Below, piece after piece: positions 1 through 8,446 of a DNA stretch of 12,473 nucleotides. This DNA comes from Methanobacteriota archaeon. Lineage in GTDB: Archaea; Thermoplasmatota; DTKX01; GCA-020343715. Position 1 is the first letter of the stretch, and every line of letters starts with the position of its first letter. The stretch lies in NCBI GenBank assembly GCA_030594725.1, contig JAUVEQ010000040.1, positions 1-12,473 of the forward strand. Reading direction: 5' to 3'. Both the position numbers and the translations under genes were made by a program. The notes under the pieces were generated by a model. The model saw only the letters and a program-made list of their open reading frames with translations. It had not been told where the DNA came from and searched no databases.

Positions 1-1
1 C

Positions 2-3000
2 TTCCGCGTGACGGGGAACGATTGCTATCGCCTCCTTTACAGGGAGGCCTTCAACAACAACACCGAGCCGACCCTTGGCCTGTACCGAGTCAGCACCGAC
101 CGGCACCTGTCCACCGTGGCCGTCCCCGGCAATTCCTGGCACATGCTGGTTGAGAAGGCCATCGAGCCCTTGCCCGTCGGTGCCTCCGTCCCGATCCTCA
201 TCCAGGCCGTGGGCAACGACATCACGGTCTACGTGGACAAGATGGACGTGCCCATCCTGAATGTCCGGGACAACATGATAGACAACGGCCTCCTGGGGAC
301 GTTCCTCGGGGGGATCGGCGTGCTCTTCAGCGGCGAGGACACGACCATCTCTTGCACCTTCGGTCCCACGTTCATATGGGCCCCGATCGTCAACTTCTCA
401 TCCGAATCCCATACCATCCTACCAGGTCCCGAACGAAGGCAACTGCTACCGTCGGGCACCTACGTCTCGAACTCCATGGAGATGGACGGGGCCAGGGACA
501 CCATCTTCTCGATCGATGTCCGCCTCCCCCCCGGAACCTCCTACACCGCCACGCTCCTTGCCCCGGACGACCGGGTCCTGATCGCCAGCATCCGTGATGC
601 CCAGAGCATCCCCGAGGGCCTGCTCGACAACGGTTTCAAGCTCAGGGTCCTCCTGGAGTCTGAGATGGACCACGTCACCCCCGAACTGCTGGGTTGGGGT
701 CTGGGTTACAGGTACGCCGTCAGCCCCCTATCCGAGCGAACGCCGGAGGACGACGTCGGCGTGGTGTTCCGTGACGATGGCATCACCCTCGCACCATCCC
801 GGGACCTGTGGTTCAAGGAGGCGGCCGCCCTCCTCGAGCCAGGCAACATCGCCGAGGACCAGGCAGGTGTCAGGGTGGGATCGTTGCTGCCCTACGGCAA
901 CGGCTATCGCCTGTACTACACCGGCACCGCTTCCAACAACGCCAAGTCCATATGCATGGCCTACACGGAGGACGGCCGCACCTTCATCGACCATCGGGTC
1001 CTGCTCAGGGGTAGTTATTCCACCCTGAGCTGGGACGCTCACAAGATGGGTCCCTGCGTCGTCCGTTCCAACGATGTCTGGCTGATGTACTTCATCGGCT
1101 TCTACTCCGTAGGAGCGGTGGGCCTGGCAATATCCAGCGACGGGATCAACTGGATGGTGATAAACAGACCCATCCTGGAGGGAACCCCCGGCGAGTTCGA
1201 CGCCCATTCCATCGAGGATGTCAACGTGATAAGGGACGACTCGTCGACCATATTCCACATGTACTACACCGGCAAGGCATCCTCCACCTCGGGCAAGACC
1301 TCGATAGGCCACGCCACGTCCTACGACGGGGGCAACTTCGTCAAGTCAGCCCAGAACCCCGTGCTCGTCCCGAGCAGCACCAGCAGCGATTGGGACTCGG
1401 GGTACGTGCGCCAACCGTTCCCCGTCCTGACCCGGGACCATCTGATAATCTACTACCTGGGAGGGAGGGGGTCCAATGCCACCAACGACCCGTCCGCCGT
1501 CGGCTATGCCACCACCCAGAACGGCGACGACTTCCGGAGGTCGGCGGCCAATCCAGTGATGGAGCCCAAGCAGGGCGGTCTCGCCGACGACTTCAGGGGC
1601 ATAAGGAGCCTCATGGTCTTCGAGGACGACGCGGGTCGCCACGCCATGCTGTTCACGGGCCAGGGCATCGATTGGCAGGAACGTCTGTTCTGGGCCGATT
1701 CGGGATACATGAAGGAGGGCCACTACACGACCAAGCCCTTCACCCTGGACCAGGCGCCCAGGGGCCTTGGGCCCCTCACCGCCGATTTCGCAGAGCCGGG
1801 CGTGACCACCGTGACGTTCTGGGCCCGGTCCGCAGAGGCCACAAACCAGTGGGGCGAATGGGTCGAGATGGTCCCCGACGACCCGACCCACGCCGTGGCA
1901 CCCGACAAGCTGATCCAGTTCCGGTTCAATTTGAGTTCCGAGTTCGGGGACGAGACGCCCCGGGTGCTCGGTGCCTTCATGGACTACGAGTCCAACGTGC
2001 GCCATTCGAGCCTCACGTACTACCCTGCCCACATGGCTCCCGACGCCATAACCAACGTCATTCAGAACCTCAACGGTTGGGGACTCGATGACATCGTTCT
2101 CGAGGTCACGGGAGATGGTGACCAGTGGACCGCGGCGGATACCTGGTCCCTCTTCACCTGGGACGGCGAGGTCGGGTCCTTCGGCTACCGGCTCTCGGCC
2201 GATCCATCGCCGGGGTCCGACCTTCACCTGGACTCGGTGGAGTTCGTGCTGGGATACGTCTCTCTGCCATCGGACATAGCCGTCGATGTGGGCAACGACG
2301 GCACCGTCGACCACAGATACACCGTCGGAGCGTTCGAGGGACTCCACACCCTCTCCGTGGGCGAACCCACCCAGACGTGGTACGAGGACCACCAGGGAGG
2401 TGACGAGGCCATCACCCTCACCTATGCAGTGTCCACCGCGACGCTGGGGACGCTCACCCTCACCGGCATCGAGATAATCCTGGACACCCCGCCCATCGTG
2501 GAGATCGACATCCCCACGGACGAACCCGTGGAGATCGACGAGGGGGATGGTGTCTGGTTCCGACCCACCGTCACAGACCTGGACGGGGACGAGCTCACCT
2601 ACGAATGGTGGATCGAGTACGCCTCGGTGTCCCACGACGAGGAGTTCCAGTACGTATCCGAGGTGGACGAGGACACCCTGGACCCGGACCCGGTCACCGT
2701 GAAGTTCCGGGTGTCCGACGGGAACTACAGCGAGTACTTCGAGTGGGAGGTCCACGTCAAGGACACCACCATCGTGCCCAACGTGGGTCCCGCCATCGAC
2801 ACCTTCGACCCCGACACCGGGAAGGTGACGATCAAGGAGAACCAGACGGTCACCTTCGCCATCTCTGCCATCGACCCCGACCTTGGCCCGCAGGCCCTGG
2901 TCTACCGGTGGTACATGGATGACATCCTCGAGATCGGAGAGGAAGGGACGTCCCTCACCATCGTCACCGACTTCGAATGGGCCGGCGAGTACAGCATCAG

Positions 3001-4711
3001 GGTCGAGGCCTTCGACGGCGAGTTCGGTGCCAACCACTCCTGGGAGTTCGAGGTCCAGAACGTCAAGCCCCCGGACGGGGACAACGGTAACGGGGGAGGG
3101 ACCACCAGTGACGCCGGCATCGAGTGGTTGCCCATCCTGCTCATACTGGTGATTATCATCGTGATAGGCGCCGCCGGCGCGATGTACATGCGCAGCAAGC
3201 GCCTCCCGACCCCGGGTCCGGAGGCGGAGCCGGTCCCCGAACCGGTCACGGCCGACGTGCCCGTGGAGGAGGAGGTGGCACCGTCGTTCACCGAGACGGT
3301 CACAAAGGACGTGGCCTCAGGGGCTGGAGAGGGGGCCGAGGGAAGTGACCTGGCCGGCGCTGCCGCCGCCACCACGCCCATCACCCTGCTGCCCCTGGCG
3401 GACATGGACAAGGACCGGACCTACGTGGTGGAGGAGGTGTACGTCGTCTACAACGACGGTCGCCTCATGTGCCACAGGGCACGCGCCGAGAGGACCTCGG
3501 TGGACACCGACCTCTTCGGAGGCATGTTCACCGCGATCCAGCAGTTCATCCAAGACTCCATGGGCGGCGCCGAAACGGGCACCCAGGTCGGTCGTTTGGA
3601 CTACGGCGAGAACCGTATCCTGGTGGAAAGGGGTAACCACATCTTCCTGGCTGCCATCATCTTCGGCGAGGAGCAGACCTCCCTCCGGGACGCCCTCCGG
3701 GACGTGGTCAACCGCATCGAGGGTTCCTACGCTGGCATCATCGAGAACTGGTCGGGCGACCAGACCCAGGTCGTGGGTATCGCCGACTTCGTGATCCCCC
3801 TCATCGGTCTCACCGAGGACCTCAACAGGGAGACCATCATGTCCCGCACCCGGACCGAGGGCGTCAAGATGCTATCCGAGGTGGAGTTCTTCCAGGGCTT
3901 CGTCCGGCTCAAGGTCGCGGTGCGCAACGACACCAAGACGGTCATCACCAATGCAGCCACCGATATCGTGTACGACTCCAACGTGCTCCGTATCGACCGG
4001 ATCCAGCCCGCTTACCCGATGGTCGGTACCAAGGTGACCATCGGGACCATCGGACCCCGGGAGAAGAAGACCGTGGCGTACTACCTGGACCCGCTCATCT
4101 GCCAGGAGTCGGACGTCGACGGCACCACCTCCTACAAGGACGCGGAGGGAGCCTTCCACACGGTGACGATGAAGAGGAGGCGCGCGGATATCGTCTGCCC
4201 CATATTCTTCACCGAGGAGAACGCCAACACCGCGATGCTCAAGCGCCTCATCAACGAGGAGCTGGGGGAATCCGACTCCAAGCTGTTCACCATACCCAAT
4301 AAGCTGCCTCCGGCCGACGCCTTTGCCCTGGGCAAGGTGGTCATCCGGGGTCACGACGTCCGATTCGTGCGCGAGTTCGTCGAGGCCGACGAGGGCCTGC
4401 CCTACCGCGCCGAGGCCTGGTTCTACGGTGTGACCAAGGTCAAGAAGGACAAGATGGTCATCAGGACCTCCGTGTGGGAGGACCGCAACACCATCGAGTT
4501 CTCCGTGGCCTCCGGCCGCATCGAGGCCATCACCGGCCTGCTGGCCGAGCTGGGTCAGAACCTCAACGAGACCCTCACGGAGAAGTACCTTGGTAGGCTC
4601 TCGGCCACCCTGGTTGTGGACCCGGAACAGCAGGATGAGGTGAGGGGCCTTGGCCTCCTCATCGACAAGTACAGCGAGGGCGAGATAGGTGCCGGAGAGG
4701 TAGACCAGTAG
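2..4711 (+). CDS. Giant single-pass membrane protein: LamG-like, five-bladed propeller, PKD-like ectodomain; longin-like cytosolic region (5' partial)
   Basis: The frame is open to the left window edge, so the true start lies upstream; residue numbers here count from the GTG at position 8. In order: a LamG/concanavalin-like jelly roll (about 1-118); a beta-sandwich (about 150-236); a propeller (about 290-568) with five repeats whose Tyr/Phe-rich strands (YYTG, MYFIG, YYTG, YYLG, LFTG) begin near residues 303, 361, 419, 482 and 549, as in the GH43/GH32 fold; two more sandwiches (about 572-825); two PKD/Ig-like domains (about 828-1020). A hydrophobic helix (about 1040-1062) followed by RSKR predicts the N-terminus outside and about 505 residues inside. 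The inner part has a Pro/Glu/Ala linker, a longin-like domain (about 1137-1245), a beta-sandwich (about 1290-1396) and an alpha/beta segment to 1567. I see no obvious glycosidase catalytic set, so a glycan-binding receptor or scaffold is inferred. The domain folds are read from sequence pattern; the biological role is unknown. Confidence 0.9.
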   Translation, partial: FRVTGNDCYRLLYREAFNNNTEPTLGLYRVSTDRHLSTVAVPGNSWHMLVEKAIEPLPVGASVPILIQAVGNDITVYVDKMDVPILNVRDNMIDNGLLGTFLGGIGVLFSGEDTTISCTFGPTFIWAPIVNFSSESHTILPGPERRQLLPSGTYVSNSMEMDGARDTIFSIDVRLPPGTSYTATLLAPDDRVLIASIRDAQSIPEGLLDNGFKLRVLLESEMDHVTPELLGWGLGYRYAVSPLSERTPEDDVGVVFRDDGITLAPSRDLWFKEAAALLEPGNIAEDQAGVRVGSLLPYGNGYRLYYTGTASNNAKSICMAYTEDGRTFIDHRVLLRGSYSTLSWDAHKMGPCVVRSNDVWLMYFIGFYSVGAVGLAISSDGINWMVINRPILEGTPGEFDAHSIEDVNVIRDDSSTIFHMYYTGKASSTSGKTSIGHATSYDGGNFVKSAQNPVLVPSSTSSDWDSGYVRQPFPVLTRDHLIIYYLGGRGSNATNDPSAVGYATTQNGDDFRRSAANPVMEPKQGGLADDFRGIRSLMVFEDDAGRHAMLFTGQGIDWQERLFWADSGYMKEGHYTTKPFTLDQAPRGLGPLTADFAEPGVTTVTFWARSAEATNQWGEWVEMVPDDPTHAVAPDKLIQFRFNLSSEFGDETPRVLGAFMDYESNVRHSSLTYYPAHMAPDAITNVIQNLNGWGLDDIVLEVTGDGDQWTAADTWSLFTWDGEVGSFGYRLSADPSPGSDLHLDSVEFVLGYVSLPSDIAVDVGNDGTVDHRYTVGAFEGLHTLSVGEPTQTWYEDHQGGDEAITLTYAVSTATLGTLTLTGIEIILDTPPIVEIDIPTDEPVEIDEGDGVWFRPTVTDLDGDELTYEWWIEYASVSHDEEFQYVSEVDEDTLDPDPVTVKFRVSDGNYSEYFEWEVHVKDTTIVPNVGPAIDTFDPDTGKVTIKENQTVTFAISAIDPDLGPQALVYRWYMDDILEIGEEGTSLTIVTDFEWAGEYSIRVEAFDGEFGANHSWEFEVQNVKPPDGDNGNGGGTTSDAGIEWLPILLILVIIIVIGAAGAMYMRSKRLPTPGPEAEPVPEPVTADVPVEEEVAPSFTETVTKDVASGAGEGAEGSDLAGAAAATTPITLLPLADMDKDRTYVVEEVYVVYNDGRLMCHRARAERTSVDTDLFGGMFTAIQQFIQDSMGGAETGTQVGRLDYGENRILVERGNHIFLAAIIFGEEQTSLRDALRDVVNRIEGSYAGIIENWSGDQTQVVGIADFVIPLIGLTEDLNRETIMSRTRTEGVKMLSEVEFFQGFVRLKVAVRNDTKTVITNAATDIVYDSNVLRIDRIQPAYPMVGTKVTIGTIGPREKKTVAYYLDPLICQESDVDGTTSYKDAEGAFHTVTMKRRRADIVCPIFFTEENANTAMLKRLINEELGESDSKLFTIPNKLPPADAFALGKVVIRGHDVRFVREFVEADEGLPYRAEAWFYGVTKVKKDKMVIRTSVWEDRNTIEFSVASGRIEAITGLLAELGQNLNETLTEKYLGRLSATLVVDPEQQDEVRGLGLLIDKYSEGEIGAGEVDQ

Positions 4712-4765
4712 AGGGTGGAAACTGTGATCTGGAACGTTCGCCTCCCGGCATGCTTCGCAGAAACC

Positions 4766-4777
4766 TTCATATATGGC
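4766..4777 (+). promoter_or_regulatory. TATA-box promoter of the M6-like protease gene
   Basis: The sequence TTCATATATGG, preceded by a purine-rich GAAAC, fits an archaeal BRE/TATA element. A box centred near 4772 predicts a transcript start near 4798. That is downstream of the first in-frame ATG (4750), which therefore cannot be the start if this promoter is used. It leaves either a near-leaderless ATG at 4801 or a leader of about 48 bases before the TTG at 4846. Confidence 0.6.
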
Positions 4778-4834
4778 CCCAACATAGACCTCTTCGAGCC
4801 ATGTCTAGCCAGCATGCCTTGTGTCCCCAATATC

Positions 4835-4841
4835 GAGGTGA
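4835..4841 (+). promoter_or_regulatory. Shine-Dalgarno site deciding a TTG start
   Basis: GAGGTGA is a full seven-base match to the complement of the archaeal 16S rRNA 3' end. It ends four bases before an in-frame TTG at 4846. Starting there gives a compact, typical signal peptide. The 15 codons between the ATG at 4801 and this TTG include many A/T-ending codons (tct, cat, tgt, caa, tat, cga), unlike the body of the gene, which suggests they are untranslated leader. Confidence 0.6.
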
Positions 4842-4845
4842 CCGC

Positions 4846-7800
4846 TTGACAAGCCGTAACCCCCCATCGGTCCCGTTGACCGCCCTGATGGCGGTCCTCG
4901 TCACGCTCACAGTAGCCGTCCCCGCAGGCGCAGCCATAGCCGGCATCGGCGGGCTCGCCGAGGAGGCCCTGGCGGAGCAGGCGGCCCTGGCGGAGCTGGA
5001 CCGGCTTCATCAGCTCCCCGAGACCCTGGAGTACATGCCTCCAGCACCGTGGTACGAGGGCGACCTGGAGACGGAGGGTCGTGGCTACGAGTTCGACGAG
5101 GTGCCGACCAACGAGCTGGTCACGTCCAACCCGGCTCCCATGGCCACCACGGGGACCCAGAAGTTGGTGTCCCTTGCCATCGAGTTCACCGACGTCACCC
5201 ATTCCACCAGCAGCTCGATAACGACGCTGCAGAACAAGCTCACCGGCAGCAGCTCGATGAAGAGCTACTACGAGGAGGTCTCGTACGACAACATCACCCT
5301 CGACGGCAAGGCCTATGGCTGGTACGATGCCCCGGAGACGATGGCCTACTACGGCGCCCCCGAGGGTGGCAGCAGCGACAGCCGCAGCTTCTACAAGCTG
5401 GTCCGCGAGGCCGTGCTGGATGCCAATCCCTACGTGGACTTCTCCAAGTACGACACCAACGGGGACCGGATCATCGATGGCATCTGCCTGGTCCATGCTG
5501 GACCCGACGAGGCGACCGGCGGCGGAACCGACGCCATATGGTCCAAGCAGAGCGTCTACCCTGGCACCCTCCGGGTGGACGGCGTCTACGTGGGTTACTA
5601 CTTCACCGTGGCCGAGCAGAGCCCCATCGGGGTCTACGTCCACGAGTTCGGTCACATGCTGGGCTTGCCTGACCTCTACGATACCGACTACTCATCCACG
5701 GGCGTGGGCGTCTGGGACGTGATGGGTTCCGGTGCCTGGAACAACTGGGGCCGCACCCCGGGCCACCTGAGCGCCTGGTGCAAGGTGTATCTCGGATGGG
5801 TGACCCCCACCACTATCACCAACTACGCCGAGGGCCGCGAGATCCGGTACATGAGCGGCTACCCCGATGTCATCAAGCTTCCCACCACCACCTCCCAGGA
5901 GTACTTCCTGCTGGAGAACCGTTTGCGGGCGGGTTTCGACCGGTACCTACCGGGCGACGGTCTGCTCATATGGCACATCGACAACAGCGTGATCCAGCAG
6001 TATATGCCCTACAACAGGGTAAACAACAACGAGAACCGGAAGGGCGTGGACCTGGAGGAGGCATCGGGCACACAGGACCTGGACATCCGGAGTCACAACG
6101 ACGGTGACAACTACGACCTTTGGAAGAACCATCTGACGGGCTTCACACCGGACAGCACACCCAACTCCCGCCTGTACAACGGGACTGACACCAAGATCCG
6201 AGTGTTCAATATCTCCGCGGCCGGCACCATCATGACGATCGACATCGATTTCGGGGGCGACAGCTTCGCAGTGTTCCTCGACACCATGACGTCAAACATG
6301 AACGCGGCCCCCGGTGAGACCATGGTCTACAACATAACCGTGGGAACCCGATCGTCCGTGGGCGACACCGTGCGCCTTTCCCTCATCGGCTCCCACGCCT
6401 CCTGGGGCACCCTCGAGGCCCGATACAACACCCTGGTCCTTGGCCCCAAGGCCAACCACAAGGTCCAGGTGAAGGTCACGCCCCCCGCGGGGACCTCCCA
6501 CGGAGTGGAGGGCCAGGTCATACTCAAGGCCAGGTCCGACGCTTCCGGTCTCATAGCGGAGCTGGAGACGATCACCCTGATCAGGCAGGTCCACCTGCTG
6601 ACCGTTACACCCGACCTCAGGACGGTCTCCGTGGTGCCAGGCACGCCCAAGCACATTGACATGACCATCACGAACGCGGGCAACGGTTTTGAGAACATCA
6701 CCCTTTCCCTTGACGCCGACCGCAGCTACTGGGGATCCGTGAACCCCAAACGGGTCTCCATCAACGTCCTGGGGAGCACCCAGGTCCGTATCACGTTCAG
6801 CGTTCCCGAGGGAGAGCTTGCTGGCGAGCAGGTGGACTTCGAGCTGATCCTGTTCAGCGAGGTGATCACCGGAGGAGAGGGCGGCTCACAGGTCACCCTG
6901 GTCCCGACCAAGCAGATGCCGATCACCATGATCGTATCGGAGGTCGTGGCCCTCCGATGGGGGCCCATCCACTCGGAGCACGTCCTGCCGGGTGGGACCA
7001 TCGGGTACGAGTTCGTTCTGTTCAACGAGGGCAACGGGGATGCCAACGTGACCCTGGCCTACCAGGCTCCCGACGGATGGACGTTGGAGTTCCTCGATGG
7101 GGACAACGTGACCATCCCCGCCTTCCAGGCGCTCACCCTCAAGGTCAACGTGACCGCTCCCATGGGCGTGCCCGCGGGAAGCTTCATCACCATAGAGCTC
7201 TCAGCGGCCAAGGGGATCGAGTTCACCTACGGCACGATCGAGATCGATGTCGACCAGCGCTATCAGCTGGCAGTGTCCGGTCAGGCGTACAGGTTCGGCG
7301 ACCCGGGTGAGCAGGTCGAGTTCGAGCTCACCACGACGAACCTGGGCAACGGCGATGACAGGGTGACCATGAGCATCCTGGGCAACGGATGGGAATCCGA
7401 GGCCCGGCCCAACCTGTTCCAGATCGGGACGGGCCCTGACCACGGAGTGAACCAGATCACCGTGCTCATGACCCCACCCGAGGACGCTAGGGCCTTCGAG
7501 GAGGACACCATCTCGGTGATATTCACCTCCGACAATGGCGAGGTGACGGCCATCTTCGCGGTGACGCTGACGGTGAATCCCATCACCAGCTTCACGGTGG
7601 AGACCGAGGTCATCACCGACACCATCGACCCGAGCAAGCCCGGGGTGAACAGGGCAACCTTCTACGTTCACATCAGGAACACCGGCAACCAGGAGGACCT
7701 GTTCCACGTGGGATTGATCGGTCTTCCGAACGGTTGGACATCCGAGTTCGAGAACCGGATGATATCTGTCCCGGCCAACAAGCAGAAGCTCCTCGAGTTC

Positions 7801-8346
7801 TCCATCATCCCGCCCACCGGGGATTCCCCCGCCGTCGCCGGCATCGTCCACTTCAAGGTCCACGTGGCCTCGGAACTGGGGACCGGTGAACCCGTCGAGG
7901 CTCCCCTCCAGGTGACCATCCTGGCCAACCGGGGTCACTCGATAGGGCCCCTGCAGCCCTTGTACATCGCCAAGTCGGGATCCAAGCTGACCTTCAGGGT
8001 GCTGGTGGTGAACGAGGGGAACGTCCCCGAGATACTCACCCTGAGCGCCGTGGGCGAGGTGGAATCGTATTCCTACGAGTTTGCCGAGATCTCACTGGAG
8101 CCCTTCGGCCAGAGGGTCGTGAACCTGACGGTCCGCCTGTCAAGCACGGAGGAGGACCGGTCATACGACCTGTCCGTCATAGCCACCACCAAGGACGTCA
8201 CCAACCAGGAGAGCACCCCCGTCATCCTCGAGGTGGAGGGAGTGCCCAGCACCCCCGGTCCGGCGGCCGTAGGCGCCCTCATGGCCATCGCCGTCGCCAT
8301 CGTCACGATGTTCTTCCTTGCGACCGCGAGGCGGAGAAGGCGCTGA
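4846..8346 (+). CDS. Secreted, membrane-anchored M6-like zinc metalloprotease with six NEW3-like repeats
   Basis: An immune-inhibitor-A-type (M6) metalloprotease acting outside the cell. From the TTG start (1166 residues): a signal peptide with hydrophobic core about 11-27 and AxA-type cleavage near 29-32; a propeptide-like region to about 104; a catalytic domain (about 105-470) with the zinc motif H266-E267-F-G-H270 followed by G273 and D276, and a Met-turn at WDVM (290-293) with a following GSG. Then come about six beta-sandwich repeats of 85-100 residues (roughly 475-565, 583-685, 702-787, 806-900, 916-1010, 1031-1118). Several carry the N-x-GN-x-x-x-x-x-T/L pattern of NEW3/CARDB-like domains, and some carry a GW motif. 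The end is a hydrophobic helix (about 1140-1160) closed by five arginines and preceded by PGP, resembling an archaeosortase-type PGF-CTERM signal or a plain anchor. Family is secure; substrate unknown. An ATG at 4801 is the alternative start. Confidence 0.92.
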   Translation: MTSRNPPSVPLTALMAVLVTLTVAVPAGAAIAGIGGLAEEALAEQAALAELDRLHQLPETLEYMPPAPWYEGDLETEGRGYEFDEVPTNELVTSNPAPMATTGTQKLVSLAIEFTDVTHSTSSSITTLQNKLTGSSSMKSYYEEVSYDNITLDGKAYGWYDAPETMAYYGAPEGGSSDSRSFYKLVREAVLDANPYVDFSKYDTNGDRIIDGICLVHAGPDEATGGGTDAIWSKQSVYPGTLRVDGVYVGYYFTVAEQSPIGVYVHEFGHMLGLPDLYDTDYSSTGVGVWDVMGSGAWNNWGRTPGHLSAWCKVYLGWVTPTTITNYAEGREIRYMSGYPDVIKLPTTTSQEYFLLENRLRAGFDRYLPGDGLLIWHIDNSVIQQYMPYNRVNNNENRKGVDLEEASGTQDLDIRSHNDGDNYDLWKNHLTGFTPDSTPNSRLYNGTDTKIRVFNISAAGTIMTIDIDFGGDSFAVFLDTMTSNMNAAPGETMVYNITVGTRSSVGDTVRLSLIGSHASWGTLEARYNTLVLGPKANHKVQVKVTPPAGTSHGVEGQVILKARSDASGLIAELETITLIRQVHLLTVTPDLRTVSVVPGTPKHIDMTITNAGNGFENITLSLDADRSYWGSVNPKRVSINVLGSTQVRITFSVPEGELAGEQVDFELILFSEVITGGEGGSQVTLVPTKQMPITMIVSEVVALRWGPIHSEHVLPGGTIGYEFVLFNEGNGDANVTLAYQAPDGWTLEFLDGDNVTIPAFQALTLKVNVTAPMGVPAGSFITIELSAAKGIEFTYGTIEIDVDQRYQLAVSGQAYRFGDPGEQVEFELTTTNLGNGDDRVTMSILGNGWESEARPNLFQIGTGPDHGVNQITVLMTPPEDARAFEEDTISVIFTSDNGEVTAIFAVTLTVNPITSFTVETEVITDTIDPSKPGVNRATFYVHIRNTGNQEDLFHVGLIGLPNGWTSEFENRMISVPANKQKLLEFSIIPPTGDSPAVAGIVHFKVHVASELGTGEPVEAPLQVTILANRGHSIGPLQPLYIAKSGSKLTFRVLVVNEGNVPEILTLSAVGEVESYSYEFAEISLEPFGQRVVNLTVRLSSTEEDRSYDLSVIATTKDVTNQESTPVILEVEGVPSTPGPAAVGALMAIAVAIVTMFFLATARRRRR

Positions 8347-8358
8347 GCCCCGCAACGT

Positions 8359-8372
8359 CGGCCGCCGGGCCG
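8359..8372 (+). terminator. Possible GC-rich hairpin after the protease gene
   Basis: CGGCC-GCCG-GGCCG is a perfect five-base-pair inverted repeat with a four-base loop, 13 bases after the protease stop. No T-run follows, and archaeal termination mainly depends on T-rich tracts, so a role in termination or mRNA 3'-end stability is only possible. Confidence 0.2.
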
Positions 8373-8402
8373 CCGTGTTCACTTGGACTGGCATATCATG
8401 GG

Positions 8403-8414
8403 TAAAATTGATAT
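8403..8414 (+). promoter_or_regulatory. TATA-like element before the phospholipase C-like gene
   Basis: TAAAATTGATAT is the only A/T-rich patch in this 100-base gap. A box centred near 8409 predicts a start near 8435, leaving a leader of about 12 bases before the ATG at 8447. The match to the TATA consensus is imperfect. Confidence 0.4.
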
Positions 8415-8446
8415 CCGCCCGCACCGTTCTATTCGCGGGCGAGAGC

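Noticed and set aside
1346..3037. 563-residue open frame on the minus strand inside the giant membrane protein gene
   Set aside because: Its protein is a Gly/Val/Asp/His-rich string with no fold pattern, as expected for the antisense of a GC-rich gene; the plus frame has clear domains throughout.
4555..5655. 366-residue minus-strand open frame crossing the gap between the first two genes
   Set aside because: It is antisense to two well-supported genes and to the protease promoter, and has no recognisable domain.
8318..8446. Upstream extension of the phospholipase C-like frame, overlapping the protease stop
   Set aside because: The 43 extra codons lie over the spacer, the hairpin and the TATA-like element and look non-coding.
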